DNA from: Streptomyces sp. NBC_01210
GTDB lineage: Bacteria; Actinomycetota; Actinomycetes; Streptomycetales; Streptomycetaceae
Assembly (NCBI RefSeq): GCF_036010325.1
Contig: NZ_CP108549.1
Span: forward strand, 8,742,001 to 8,806,000
DNA: 64,000 bases
Reading direction: 5' to 3'
Shown: piece by piece, positions 17,734-26,222 of the stretch
Position numbering within the stretch: the first letter of the stretch is position 1
Layout: the number at the start of each line of letters is the position of its first letter
Position numbers and translations under genes: made by a program
Notes under the pieces: model-generated
What the model was told of the DNA's origin: nothing
What the model saw: only the letters and a program-made list of their open reading frames with translations
The model's database searches: none

Positions 17734-18744
17734 ATGGGTGCGGCGTCGGATGGGACGGGTCTGTATTCGGGTCGGGCTTCGGGTCTGATCGGGGCGCAGA
17801 TTGCGGGTTACCGGGTGGAGCGTGAGATCGGTCGCGGGGGAATGGCCGTTGTGTACTGTGCCAGGGATTTGCGTCTGGACCGCACGGTTGCGCTGAAGCT
17901 GCTTGCCCCGGAGCTGGCCCGCAATGACACCTTCCGTCGCCGTTTCACGCACGAGTCGCGTGTGGCTGCTGCGATCGACCATCCTCATATTGTGCCGATC
18001 TTTGAGGCCGGCGAGATGGATGGGGTCTTGTATATCGCCATGCGTTATGTCTCCGGGCTGGATCTGCGGGCTTTGCTCGACCGGGACGGTCCGTTGCCGG
18101 TTGCGACTGCGCTGCGTATCGCCGCTCAGGTGGCGTCGGCACTTGATGCGGCCCATGAGCATGATTTGGTGCACCGGGATGTCAAGCCCGGCAATATTCT
18201 GGTTGCCGGGGGAACTGACAGCGATCACCCTGAGCATGTCTATCTCACGGATTTCGGGCTGACGAAGAAGTCGTTGTCGCTGACCGGGTTTACTGAGGTG
18301 GGCGAGTTCGTCGGCACGCTCGACTATGTGGCACCGGAGCAGATTTCAGGACGCCCGGTGGATGGCAGGTGCGATCTGTACAGCCTTGCCTGCGTTGTCT
18401 ACGAAACCCTCGCGGGTGGGCCGCCTTTCCAGCGGGATGAGGACATGGCGCTGCTGTGGGCGCATCAGTACGATCAGCCACCTGCCCTGAGCGAGAAACG
18501 GCCGGGGATCCCGTCGGCGATGGACGACGTTCTGACAAAGGCCCTGGCGAAGACTCCCGAGGACCGTTACGGCTCCTGCCTGGAGTTCGTGGCGGCACTG
18601 CGTGCCACTGCGAGCGGCGTCGGCAAGGGTGCGCATCCGCCGACACGGGTGGACCCCGGGGTTGTCGAAGCCGCACAGCACCCCGGGCCTGCCCCGGATC
18701 CGCCTGTCTGGGCCCGGCCGGTCTTTGGCCGTCCGCCCGGTTAG
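17734..18744 (+). CDS. Soluble Ser/Thr protein kinase (Hanks type)
   Basis: 336 residues. The kinase domain spans about 25-285: glycine loop IGRGGMAVVY, VALK with the ATP-binding Lys, HRDVKPGN catalytic loop, DFGLTKK metal loop, GTLDYVAPEQ activation segment, and PEDRYGSC near the end. The C-terminus (about 290-336) is a Pro-rich tail without a membrane segment or PASTA repeats, so the protein is cytosolic or lacks the anchor of PknB relatives. Codons such as GTT, CTT, TTG and GGG are used more than in neighbours, hinting at separate origin. It is followed directly by an IS110 remnant. Substrate unknown. Confidence 0.88.
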   Translation: MGAASDGTGLYSGRASGLIGAQIAGYRVEREIGRGGMAVVYCARDLRLDRTVALKLLAPELARNDTFRRRFTHESRVAAAIDHPHIVPIFEAGEMDGVLYIAMRYVSGLDLRALLDRDGPLPVATALRIAAQVASALDAAHEHDLVHRDVKPGNILVAGGTDSDHPEHVYLTDFGLTKKSLSLTGFTEVGEFVGTLDYVAPEQISGRPVDGRCDLYSLACVVYETLAGGPPFQRDEDMALLWAHQYDQPPALSEKRPGIPSAMDDVLTKALAKTPEDRYGSCLEFVAALRATASGVGKGAHPPTRVDPGVVEAAQHPGPAPDPPVWARPVFGRPPG

Positions 18745-18839
18745 GTTCTGTCCGGCGGAGCATGCTGGGTCTCGTGGTGTTGCCCTGTCTGTATGCACTT
18801 TTCTTGGGGTCTGATGCAGATCTTGGGGAGCGGCAGCCG

Positions 18840-18971
18840 GCCTGTCGCGAGCGAGCCCAGATCGTCGAGTCGATGCCCGGCATGGGACCGGTCCTCGGCG
18901 CGGGATGCGTCGCGATCGTCGGTGGCGCTGCCGGCTACCGGGACGCCCGACGGTTGGCCTTCCATGCCGGG
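18840..18971 (+). pseudogene. IS110-family transposase C-terminal remnant
   Basis: The frame reads VESMPGMGPVLGAGCVAIVG followed by GYRDARRLAFHAG, matching the Transposase_20 helix-hairpin-helix of IS110 elements (I..IPGIGP..A..L.AEIG...F..A..LA.YAGL). The match breaks into other frames afterwards. No complete element and no upstream RuvC-like DEDD domain is present. Confidence 0.7.
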
Positions 18972-19358
18972 TGCTGTTCCCGGTCCCTGGCGCCACGCTG
19001 GCGGCAGGCGCGCTGCTGTTCAGGGGCGGTGCTGCAACAGCGCGGCGGATGTTGCCGGACTCGATGCACGGGTGGCCTGCCCGCTGCTCGGATCGGTCCG
19101 GTGGTGGCCAGGGGGCGGCGTGGGGCAACCCTGCCTCGCAACCTCGAACTTGCTGACCTTGTGTGGTCGGAGCGGGCCAGAGTGGAGCTGACTCCGACGG
19201 GGTCGGTGCTCGGGGCAGATGGTCAGTGTGCGGGGTATGGAAGTTGGCCTTGGACGGCGCCGCTTCGGGTCCTGTGCCAGGAACGTGCCTCGGCGCGGGT
19301 GCGGAGTGTGGGAACGCGGTCTTGCCCTGGGCCCGGAGTGTGTGGTGTCGGGCCGGTG

Positions 19359-20933
19359 TTATGAGCAGGTGGTGCCGGGTGCCGGGACTATGCCGTCCAG
19401 CAGGTAGCGATCCACGGCCTTCTTCAGGCAACTGTTGCCGCTGTCGTAGCCGCCGTGGCCCTGGCCGGTAAGGGTGATTTCGACGCCCACGCCGTCGCCC
19501 AGCTCCTGTGCCATCTTATGTGCTCCCTCGTAGGGGGTGGCCGGGTCGCCGGTGTTGCCGATGACGAGGATCGGCGCCGAGCCCTTGGCGCTGACTTGTG
19601 GTTTGTCGGTCTTGCCGGTGACCGGCCAGCCAGTGCAGCTGGTGATGCTCCCGGCCATGGCCTCGCCGAAGACGGGCGAGGCTTTGCGGAACTGCGGCAG
19701 ACTTGCCTGCACGTCGCCGTCGGTGTAGCGCTGCTTCTGGTCCGCGCAGCTGATGGCGATGTTCGCGTTGTCGGCGTTGGTGTAGTGGCCCTGTTCGTCG
19801 CGGCCGTTGTAGGCGTCGGCGAGCGCCAGCAGCCCGTTGCCCTGGCCGAGGACCAGCGCCTCGTCCAGCGCGGTCGTCAGCGTGGGCCAGTACGCCGTGG
19901 AGTAGAGCGCTGACATGATGCCGGTGAACGCCAGGTCCGAGGTGAGCTTGCGGCCGTCCTGGGTGGGTAGCGGCTGCTTGTCGATCTTCTTCAGCAATGC
20001 GGCGAGCTTCTGACTGCCCTCGTCCCCGCCCTTGCCGGTCGGACATGCGGGGCCCTTGGTGGCGGCGCAGTCCTTCATGTAGTTGTTCAGCGCGAGCTGG
20101 AAGCCCTTCGCTTGGCCGAGGGTTTCCTGCAGCGGGTCCTGGGTCGGGTCGACCACGGCGTCCAGGACTGAACGGCCCACGTTCTTGGGGAAGAGGTGGG
20201 CGTACACGCCGCCCAGCTCGGTGCCGTACGACATGCCGAAGTAGTACAGCTTCTTGTCGCCGAGGACCTCACGCATGAGGTCCATGTCACGCGCGGCGCT
20301 CACGGTGTCCACGTGCGAAAGGACCTTGCCGGAGTTCCGCTCGCAGCCCTGGATGTACTTCTTGCCGAACTCGGCCGCGTCCTTCAGCCTGGTGGCGTCG
20401 TTTGGCGAGCCGTCACCCGCGTAGTAGGCGTCGATCTCCTTGTCGCTGAGGCATGTCACGCCCGAGCTCTCGCCGACGCCGCGCGGGTCGAAGCTGACCA
20501 GGTCATAGCGCGAGTTCAGCGTCTGGAATTCATTGCCGAGGCTGGGGAGTATGGAGACGCCGGAGGCGCCGGGGCCGCCGAAGTTGAATAGCAGCGAGCC
20601 GATGCGCCGGTCCTGGTCCTTGGCCTTGGCGCGGATCAGTGCGACGTTGATCGTCTCGCCGTCCGGCTTGGCGTAGTCCAGCGGCGCCTTGAGGGTGGCA
20701 CACTGCCATGCGCCGCCCGGGGCCTCGCTCGTGCCCTGTGCCGGGGTCGGTGCGGCGCACGTGTGCCAGCTGAGCTTCTGCGCGGTCAGCGAACTTGGCG
20801 GTTTCCTCGTGGCCGGGGCGGAATCCGACGGCGTTGAGGACGCGTTACCGGCACCCCCGGCGACGGCGGTGGCGATCACTGCGGCGGTGGCGCTCAGCGC
20901 GCCGGCCCGTAGGGCCTTGGAGTTTTTGGACAT
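19359..20933 (-). CDS. Secreted tripeptidyl aminopeptidase (alpha/beta hydrolase, TAP/Slp family)
   Basis: 524 residues. Signal peptide at about 1-33 (LRAGALSATAAVIATAVAGG), mature alpha/beta hydrolase with a TAP C-terminal domain. Oxyanion FNFGGPGASG, nucleophile GMSYGTELGG, late Asp GNTGDPATPYE and His TGQGHGGYDSG. Paired cysteines (WHTCAA/WQCATL, GVTC, QGCERN, DCAATKGPACP, SCADQ, SCTGW, NSCLKK, TTCS) fit an extracellular enzyme. Streptomyces TAP and Slp enzymes remove tripeptides from the N-terminus of secreted substrates. A 28-bp palindrome shared with four other promoters in this window lies 195 bases upstream. ATG 20933 has only a weak ribosome site. Confidence 0.9.
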   Translation of the reverse strand: MSKNSKALRAGALSATAAVIATAVAGGAGNASSTPSDSAPATRKPPSSLTAQKLSWHTCAAPTPAQGTSEAPGGAWQCATLKAPLDYAKPDGETINVALIRAKAKDQDRRIGSLLFNFGGPGASGVSILPSLGNEFQTLNSRYDLVSFDPRGVGESSGVTCLSDKEIDAYYAGDGSPNDATRLKDAAEFGKKYIQGCERNSGKVLSHVDTVSAARDMDLMREVLGDKKLYYFGMSYGTELGGVYAHLFPKNVGRSVLDAVVDPTQDPLQETLGQAKGFQLALNNYMKDCAATKGPACPTGKGGDEGSQKLAALLKKIDKQPLPTQDGRKLTSDLAFTGIMSALYSTAYWPTLTTALDEALVLGQGNGLLALADAYNGRDEQGHYTNADNANIAISCADQKQRYTDGDVQASLPQFRKASPVFGEAMAGSITSCTGWPVTGKTDKPQVSAKGSAPILVIGNTGDPATPYEGAHKMAQELGDGVGVEITLTGQGHGGYDSGNSCLKKAVDRYLLDGIVPAPGTTCS

Positions 20934-21127
20934 GAGGCAGTTCCGATCTTTCGCACCGGCGCGATGAGGGCGCGGGGCGCGGACTCCTCGGCCAAGGACG
21001 GTGTGGCGGGTAACGGGCGGTCCGGTGAGAGGGAGAATCCTCGCTGAGGCTTTCCGCCCTGCCATCTGGCCCCGGGCTCGTTCCGGTGAGGCCCGTACTT
21101 CGAGTAGGGCCCGAGCGGCACCGCCTC

Positions 21128-21155
21128 GTCACGCTCCGACAACTCGGGGCTTGAC
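21128..21155 (-). promoter_or_regulatory. Shared 28-bp palindrome, copy E (upstream of the aminopeptidase)
   Basis: Read on the minus strand: GTCAAGCCCC, GAGTTGTC, GGAGCGTGAC, followed 21 bases later by TACTCGAAG. Same arms, same central length and same spacing to the downstream block as the copies at 22146, 25243, 35582 and 35926. It lies 195 bases before the start of the tripeptidyl aminopeptidase. Confidence 0.7.
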
Positions 21156-21159
21156 GCAG

Positions 21160-22145
21160 CCGCAGATGTCAGGCAAGAGCCCGGCGGAACTGCCGCGGGG
21201 CACCCGTTCGGGGCCCGGCGGCCGCAGCAGGGGTCACGCGAGCCGTGCCCGGCCACGTTCTCGCGGGCAAGATGGCCTGCCACGGGCAGATGGCCATGGG
21301 TCGGCGCCGACGTGACACCCCAATGGCTGGTGTGACACCTCAAAGACGGAGCGTGCTCGCCCCGTACTCGGCGGCCTCCCGGCTCCGACCCGCCCGGCGC
21401 CGTCGGCACAGCCAAGGGGTCATACGGCAGTCCCCCCATCCGGTCACCCGGCCCTTGACCACGCGAGGGCTGCGGTCCGGGAAACGATCGCTGGTCGGCT
21501 GGGAGCGCTCTTCAACGCCCGGCGACGGCGCAGGTCAACAGCACGCGTGAACTGCCCGTATGGGGGAGGAAGTGAGCAGAGTCGGACCGGACATGGGGCA
21601 GGGGGAAGTGCGGCGACTGCATCGCTGACAGGGTTGAGGGCAGGCACACCGGTCGGCTGTGGGGTCGACCGAGCCCGGTGCGGGGTAGTCGAATCCGCTC
21701 GGGCAGCCGCTGCCCTCCAGGATCGTTTCGACGACACCGTGATGTCTGAGCACGTCGCGGATTGCTTCGGAGGAGTGGGCCTGACGTCAGGGATCTGGCC
21801 CGGGCGGCTGTGGGGCCGTCCATGTCCGGTGCGGGGGATGTGGGTGGTCTCCGGCACTTGCCACGCAAGGGGGTGGAGTCGCTGACGTTGCCGGGGGGTG
21901 AGCTCGATCGCCGGCGGCAGCGGCAGCCTGCGGCTGTCGCCGTGGGATGGGCTGGTCAGCCTCGGCAGGGCGGGCCGAGGGCCTGCCGCGCAGCCGAACG
22001 CTGCGGATCCTTGTGACAGGCACGCCGGACAGTGAGAGGCGCCGACGCGAGTCGCATCTCTTCGTACGGGACTGTGCGCACCCGTCGGCCATGCGCCGGC
22101 GCCCGCCGGGTGGCCCATGCCTCCTAATCGCGACCGTCGCGATCT
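21160..22145. other. About 1 kb without a recognised gene
   Basis: Both strands have long open frames of low-complexity, Arg/Pro/Ser-rich character and no family resemblance. Possibly decayed DNA between the divergent aminopeptidase and Asn-Gly protein promoters. Confidence 0.4.
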
Positions 22146-22173
22146 GTCAAGCCCCGACATTCAGCGGCATGAC
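22146..22173 (+). promoter_or_regulatory. Shared 28-bp palindrome, copy A (upstream of Asn-Gly/Asn-Thr gene 1)
   Basis: GTCAAGCCCC, GACATTCA, GCGGCATGAC, then 20 bases to TAATTGAGG at 22194. The right arm ends in ATGACA, which could serve as a -35 element; the palindrome would then overlap the promoter. Start codon 182 bases further on. Confidence 0.75.
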
Positions 22174-22355
22174 ACGGTTTGCTTGCCCAGGCTTAATTGA
22201 GGCATGGGTTCACGCAGATCAGGTGGCCCAACCGCATCGTCGGGAACAGCCCTGGCGGCGCGTTTACGGGACATGTTTCCCGGTCGAAAGGCCCGTGAAT
22301 TGCTAGGGCCGTTCGTTCAGTCCTTTCACCCTTTCCCACCGGAGGAGAAATTCCC

Positions 22356-22811
22356 ATGGCTCGCATATCCTGCACACGTCGTCTCGTAATGCTTACTGCC
22401 TCGACCGCGCTGGCTTCAGGAGGTGCGCTGCTGTCTTCCACTAGTGCATTCGCCGCTGCCCCGGCGCACGTCGGCGCCGTCACCACGAAGGCCCCTGATC
22501 AGGGTGGTCGCGGCCACCACGAAAAGCGAGGCAACCACGATGGCGGGAAGGGAAACAAGCACGGTGGCGGTAAGGGAGGCCGACATGGGGGCGGCGGGAA
22601 GGTTGTCGTCATCATCAACAACACCAACACCAACACCAACACCAATACCAATACCACTGGCACTGGCACCGGCAATGGAAATGGGAACGGCAACGGCAAC
22701 GGGAACGGCAATGGGAACGGGAACGGCAACGGGAACGGGAACGGGAACGGCAACACCACCACCAATACGAACACGAACACTAACACCAACACCAACACCA
22801 ACGGGAAGTAG
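22356..22811 (+). CDS. Secreted Asn-Gly/Asn-Thr repeat protein 1
   Basis: 151 residues. Signal peptide about 1-35 (RRLVMLTASTALASGGALLS, cleavage after AFAA). A His/Gly/Lys-rich basic region (52-82) is followed by VVVIINN, then Asn-Thr dipeptides (about 88-101), a Thr-Gly bridge, about 14 Asn-Gly dipeptides (107-133), and Asn-Thr dipeptides to the end. No known domain. The start at 22356 has GGAGGAG 9 bases upstream. The gene, its leader and its terminator are duplicated at 25.2-26.1 kb. Asn-Gly is the dipeptide most prone to deamidation and succinimide formation, so a chemically reactive or matrix-forming extracellular polymer is conceivable; this is speculation. Confidence 0.75.
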   Translation: MARISCTRRLVMLTASTALASGGALLSSTSAFAAAPAHVGAVTTKAPDQGGRGHHEKRGNHDGGKGNKHGGGKGGRHGGGGKVVVIINNTNTNTNTNTNTTGTGTGNGNGNGNGNGNGNGNGNGNGNGNGNGNTTTNTNTNTNTNTNTNGK

Positions 22812-22850
22812 GGCCTGACAATCGCTGACAGTTTCGAGTGAGGTCGTGGT

Positions 22851-22891
22851 CTGGCCGGGTGGCAAAGTCAATGGACATGCCACCCGGCCAG
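22851..22891 (+). terminator. Hairpin terminator after Asn-Gly gene 1
   Basis: Perfect 14-bp stem CTGGCCGGGTGGCA/TGCCACCCGGCCAG around a 13-base loop, 40 bases after the stop codon. No U-tract follows, which is usual in Streptomyces. Confidence 0.8.
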
Positions 22892-23091
22892 ATTGGCATG
22901 CCTGGGGGAAAGTGGCATGTGCGGGCTGTTTCGCGCGGTTCTGCACCGTGACGTGAGGTCGTCCACCCGAGTATTTGACATGAATTCACCTCGATGAGAT
23001 CGAGGTTCTTCTCGTTCTCGGAGGGAATATGGCGGAGGAGGTGAAATTCTCATGCGCAGCACTATCCGGACGTGTCGTCCGGTCGTTAGGA

Positions 23092-23605
23092 GAGCTGGAC
23101 TGGTCCCGGTGCGCGATCGACTCCGTCAGCGTCCGGGCGGCAAAAGGGGGCCACTGACGGACCGAATCCGACCGACCGCGGCAAGAGCGGATCGAAAATC
23201 CACCTGAGCACGGACCGGAACGGATTGCCCCTGTCGCTGGGCATCTCCGGTGCCAACATGCACGACAGCCTCGGCCTGAAGCCACTGGTGCGGGGGATCC
23301 CGCCCGTCCGCTCCCGACGCGGCGCGCGTCGTCGGCGCCCGGCCAAGCTCCATGCGGACAAGGGCTACGATTATTACCACCTGCGCAGATGGCTCCGTAA
23401 GAGGGGCATCCGCGACCGCATTGCCCGTAGGGGCATCGAGCCCTCCACACGACTGGGCCGCCACCGCTGGGTCGTCGAGAGGACGGTCTCCTGGCTGGCT
23501 GGATGCCGGCGCCTGCATCGCCGCTACGAACGCAAGGCCGAGCACTTCCTCGCCTTCGTCGGTATAGCCGCAGCGCTCATCAACTACCGCCGACTCACTT
23601 CGTAG
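23092..23605 (+). pseudogene. IS5-family transposase, truncated and frameshifted
   Basis: The C-terminal DDE part is intact from 23225: LSLGISGANMHDSLGLKPLV, KLHADKGYDYYHLRRWL (second Asp), RHRWVVERTVSWLAGCRRLH (catalytic Glu) and NYRRLTS at the end. Upstream, ELDWSRCAIDSVSVRAAKGG (first Asp) is present, but a two-base loss near 23151 shifts the frame, and the N-terminal domain is missing. No transposition activity expected. Confidence 0.85.
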
Positions 23606-23697
23606 ACAACAGCGACTAGGATCTACCGGGACATCGCGTGTCGATCACCGGCTGGGTGAGGCATGGAGGTGTCGGGAGGTGCCTTCGGAGGCATTCC

Positions 23698-24087
23698 TTG
23701 TCAGTTGAGTTGAACCACACGATCGTCCACGCCCGAGACAACCGGGAGTCCGCCCAGTTCTTCGCGGACCTGCTGGGCCTTGAGATCACCGCGGAGTGGG
23801 GCCCGTTCATCGCGGTCGGCCTGAGCAACGGCGTCACGCTGGACTTCGCCACGATCCCCGCGGACCACATCGCCATGCAGCACTACGCCTTCCTGGTCTC
23901 CGAGGAGGAGTTCGACGCGGCGTACGCGCGGATCAGCGAGCGCGGCATCGAGCACTACGCCGACCCGCACCGGCAGCAGCCCGGCGCGATCAACCACAAC
24001 GATGGCGGCCGCGGGGTGTACTTCATGGACCCGGCGGGCCATGCCATGGAGCTGATCACCGTGCCGTACGGCGGCTGGACCTCGTAA
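23698..24087 (+). CDS. VOC-superfamily (glyoxalase-like) protein
   Basis: 129 residues. One full VOC unit of two beta-alpha-beta-beta-beta modules: VELNHTIVHARDNRESAQFF with the first metal ligand His, then MQHYAFLVSEEEFDAAYARI with the second His, and GRGVYFMDPAGHAMELITV with the Glu ligand. Cleft-type dioxygenase or glyoxalase chemistry, substrate unknown. TTG 23698 is taken as start because GGAGG ends 7 bases before it; a GTG at 23638 would add 20 residues but lacks a ribosome site. Confidence 0.85.
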   Translation: MSVELNHTIVHARDNRESAQFFADLLGLEITAEWGPFIAVGLSNGVTLDFATIPADHIAMQHYAFLVSEEEFDAAYARISERGIEHYADPHRQQPGAINHNDGGRGVYFMDPAGHAMELITVPYGGWTS

Positions 24088-24354
24088 GCACATGCGCCGA
24101 GCGCCGCACCCCAGCCCGGGGTGCGGCCCTCCATCGCTGTTTATGCCCGATGTGCTCGCGGCCGGCGCCCTGCGATTACCTGAGCCGCCGCCAGGCGGGA
24201 GCTTGCCCTCCGTGGTTGGCACCGAACGCTGGCAGAGGACCCATAAGCCATCACCGGCACCAAAGGTAACGGTGTCTAAGCACCACACACCCAAGCCCTC
24301 CTCTGCCTCGCCCGACGCCGGGCCGATGCGCTCTTCGCGATGCTCCGCGACGGC

Positions 24355-24382
24355 ACCAACCACCAACCACCAACCACCAACC
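24355..24382. repeat. Four tandem copies of a 7-bp unit
   Basis: ACCAACC repeated four times without a break in a region with no gene. Lower GC than surroundings. Confidence 0.85.
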
Positions 24383-24524
24383 CCGATTTGCCCCTTGACC
24401 AAGTCACAAGGGCACCCACCCCCGCGTTTCAGCCGAACCCACGGACACAACAAGCTGATGCACACGGAGCGTGCCTCGAGTTCCGCCGAACTCATCGGCG
24501 ATTTGCTGGACGGCGGCAGTCGCA

Positions 24525-24870
24525 AGGAGTCGTCACTTCCCGCGCCAACTGCGCTTGGCGGGGGAGCGGGCTGGGCCGTTTGGCCGCCGGTGCGGGCTGG
24601 GCGCGGACGGCTTGGGGACCGTCCATCGTTCTTTGCGGCATGAGTCTTTGCGGCATGATGGTGTGCTCGAATTCGGCGTCTGCACCCGGAATCTGAAAGA
24701 ACATGCGTCCGACCGCGGTGGAGGTGTCGATGTCCTGGCCGCGCACGATGAGGTCCACGTCGGCCCGCCTGGAGGTTCTTGAACAGCTCGATAAGCGTCT
24801 CCAGGGAGCGGCCGGGGCGGTAGAGCTTGGTGACGGCGATCTGGTCGCCTTCGCCGGAGACGAGGACGGC
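24525..24870 (-). pseudogene. Serine recombinase (resolvase/invertase) remnant
   Basis: Two frames together give VSGEGDQIAVTKLYRPGRSL, ETLIELFKNLQ, then, after a frameshift near 24765, DVDLIVRGQDIDTSTAVGRM, FFQIPGADAEFEHTIM and RTMDG. This matches resolvase catalytic domains (GD...KLDRLGRS, GIDTSTAVGRMFFQI.G..AEFE). The N-terminal part with the catalytic Ser and the DNA-binding HTH are lost. Decayed mobile-element DNA. Confidence 0.75.
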
Positions 24871-25242
24871 CCTTGTCGGGTCCGGGGCGGCGGGCGAGAT
24901 TTCGGACGCCTTTGCGGACGCGGAAGCGATACGCCGATGACCCACGGGTACGCGCTCGCGGCAGGGGTGTAATGCGAACGATCGTTTCCCTGAGCCTGAT
25001 CGCCGAGCATGCCTCCGGCAGTGTCAACTCACTCCCAAAAGCCAGGCTCTTCCCGGACGAGCCGGTGGCTACGTGGACGATCCGGCTCGAACGCTTGGTG
25101 TGACCGCTGCGCGCGGCCAGGATGCGGATGAACGCGATGGCGCGGGACGCAGGGCCCCTCTTCGTTCCGGCCTGTGCGCTGCCCGACGGTCATGTGCCTC
25201 CGCCTCCCGGCCGTGCCTCGGCTATCGTGCCCATCTCCGTAT

Positions 25243-25270
25243 GTCAAGTCCCGAAATTCAGGGGCGTGAC
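25243..25270 (+). promoter_or_regulatory. Shared 28-bp palindrome, copy B (upstream of Asn-Gly gene 2)
   Basis: GTCAAGTCCC, GAAATTCA, GGGGCGTGAC, then 20 bases to TAATTGAGG at 25291. The whole leader to the start codon is related to that of gene 1, but copies C, D and E lie in unrelated leaders, so the element is conserved beyond the duplication. Confidence 0.75.
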
Positions 25271-25453
25271 GCGATTTGCTCGCCGGGTCCTAATTGAGGC
25301 ATGGGTTCACGCAAATCAGGTGGCCCACCCGCATCGTCCGGCAAAGCCCTGGCGGTGTGATGTGCGGGACATGCGTCCCGCCGGCGAAAGGCCCGTGAAT
25401 CGACAGGGGCCATTCGATAACCCCTCACTACTTCTCACCGGAGGAGAATCCCC

Positions 25454-25981
25454 ATGACTCACATGACTCACACCAATAGGACCCGGCGTCTTCTGATGCT
25501 TGCCGCCTCGACCACCCTGGTAGCAGGAGGCGTGCTGTTGCCCTCCACAGCATTCGCCGCCCCGGCGAAGCCACACGTGGCCGTAGCCGGTCACGGCCAT
25601 CTCGTCCACCAAGGCAATGGCAATGGGAACGGCAATGGCAATGGCAACGGGAACGGCAACGGCAATGGAAACGGCAATGGGAACGGCAACGGCAATGGAA
25701 ACGGCAATGGGAACGGCAACGGCAATGGAAACGGCAACGGCAACGGGAATGGAAACGGGAACGGGAACGGCAACGGCAACGGCAATGGGAACGGCAACGG
25801 CAATGGAAACGGCAATGGCAACGGCAATGGAAACGGCAACGGCAATGGAAACGGCAACGGGAACGGCAACGGCAACGGGAACGGTAATGGCAATGGCAAT
25901 GGAAACGGCAACGGCAACGGGAACGGTAATGGCAATGGCAATGGAAACGGCAACGGCAACGGGAACGGCAACGGCAACTAG
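25454..25981 (+). CDS. Secreted Asn-Gly repeat protein 2
   Basis: 175 residues. Signal peptide about 1-36 ([20 protein letters not shown], cleavage after AFAA), a short basic linker ([13 protein letters not shown]), then an uninterrupted run of 61 Gly-Asn dipeptides (54-175) ending at the stop codon. The DNA uses AAC/AAT and GGC/GGG/GGA in mixed order, so the repeat is not merely a single microsatellite unit and the protein sequence looks selected. GGAGGAG lies 7 bases before the ATG. Paralogue of the 22.4-kb gene, lacking its Asn-Thr blocks and GHHEKRGNHDGGKGN region. Function unknown; an extracellular or wall-associated repetitive protein is inferred. Confidence 0.75.
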   Translation: MTHMTHTNRTRRLLMLAASTTLVAGGVLLPSTAFAAPAKPHVAVAGHGHLVHQGNGNGNGNGNGNGNGNGNGNGNGNGNGNGNGNGNGNGNGNGNGNGNGNGNGNGNGNGNGNGNGNGNGNGNGNGNGNGNGNGNGNGNGNGNGNGNGNGNGNGNGNGNGNGNGNGNGNGNGNGN

Positions 25982-26006
25982 GGCCTGACAGTCGCGGACC
26001 GCGTCT

Positions 26007-26046
26007 CTGGCTGGGCGGCAAGTTAACAGACTTGCCGCCCAGCCAG
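26007..26046 (+). terminator. Hairpin terminator after Asn-Gly gene 2
   Basis: Perfect 16-bp stem CTGGCTGGGCGGCAAG/CTTGCCGCCCAGCCAG with an 8-base loop, 25 bases after the stop. Equivalent in place to the hairpin after gene 1, yet with compensatory changes in the stem. Confidence 0.85.
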
Positions 26047-26222
26047 ACTGAAGAATGTCTGCGAGTAAGTGGCACGGGCTGTCTCGCGCGGCCCTGCACG
26101 GAGAAGTGAAGTGTTCCGTCGGCAGGGTGGCATGCTGCTTGGCCTGTACTGCTTGCCGGCCGCGTCGTCTGGCAGGAATAACGCTCCGGCTGGCGTACGG
26201 GACTGCGCCCCGCGGAACGTGT

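Noticed and set aside
21444..22160. 238-codon minus-strand frame in the 21-22 kb gap
   Set aside because: Low complexity and antisense to copy A of the palindrome; no domain or ribosome site.
22868..23062. Small minus-strand frame beginning MLRMRISPPPP
   Set aside because: It overlaps the terminator of Asn-Gly gene 1 and shows no family; a GAGGTG before an internal ATG is not enough.
23041..23075. Possible IS end repeats (GAGGTGAA inverted against TTCACCTC at 22984)
   Set aside because: Arms are short and do not flank an intact element; target duplication could not be seen.
25591..25977. Antisense Leu/Pro/Phe-rich frame opposite the Asn-Gly tract
   Set aside because: Automatic consequence of the repeat; no start context or leader.
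25613..25978. The Asn-Gly tract as a CRISPR or simple satellite array
   Set aside because: No spacer/repeat structure; units vary in codon choice while the protein stays strictly Gly-Asn, and a signal peptide, ribosome site and terminator are present.
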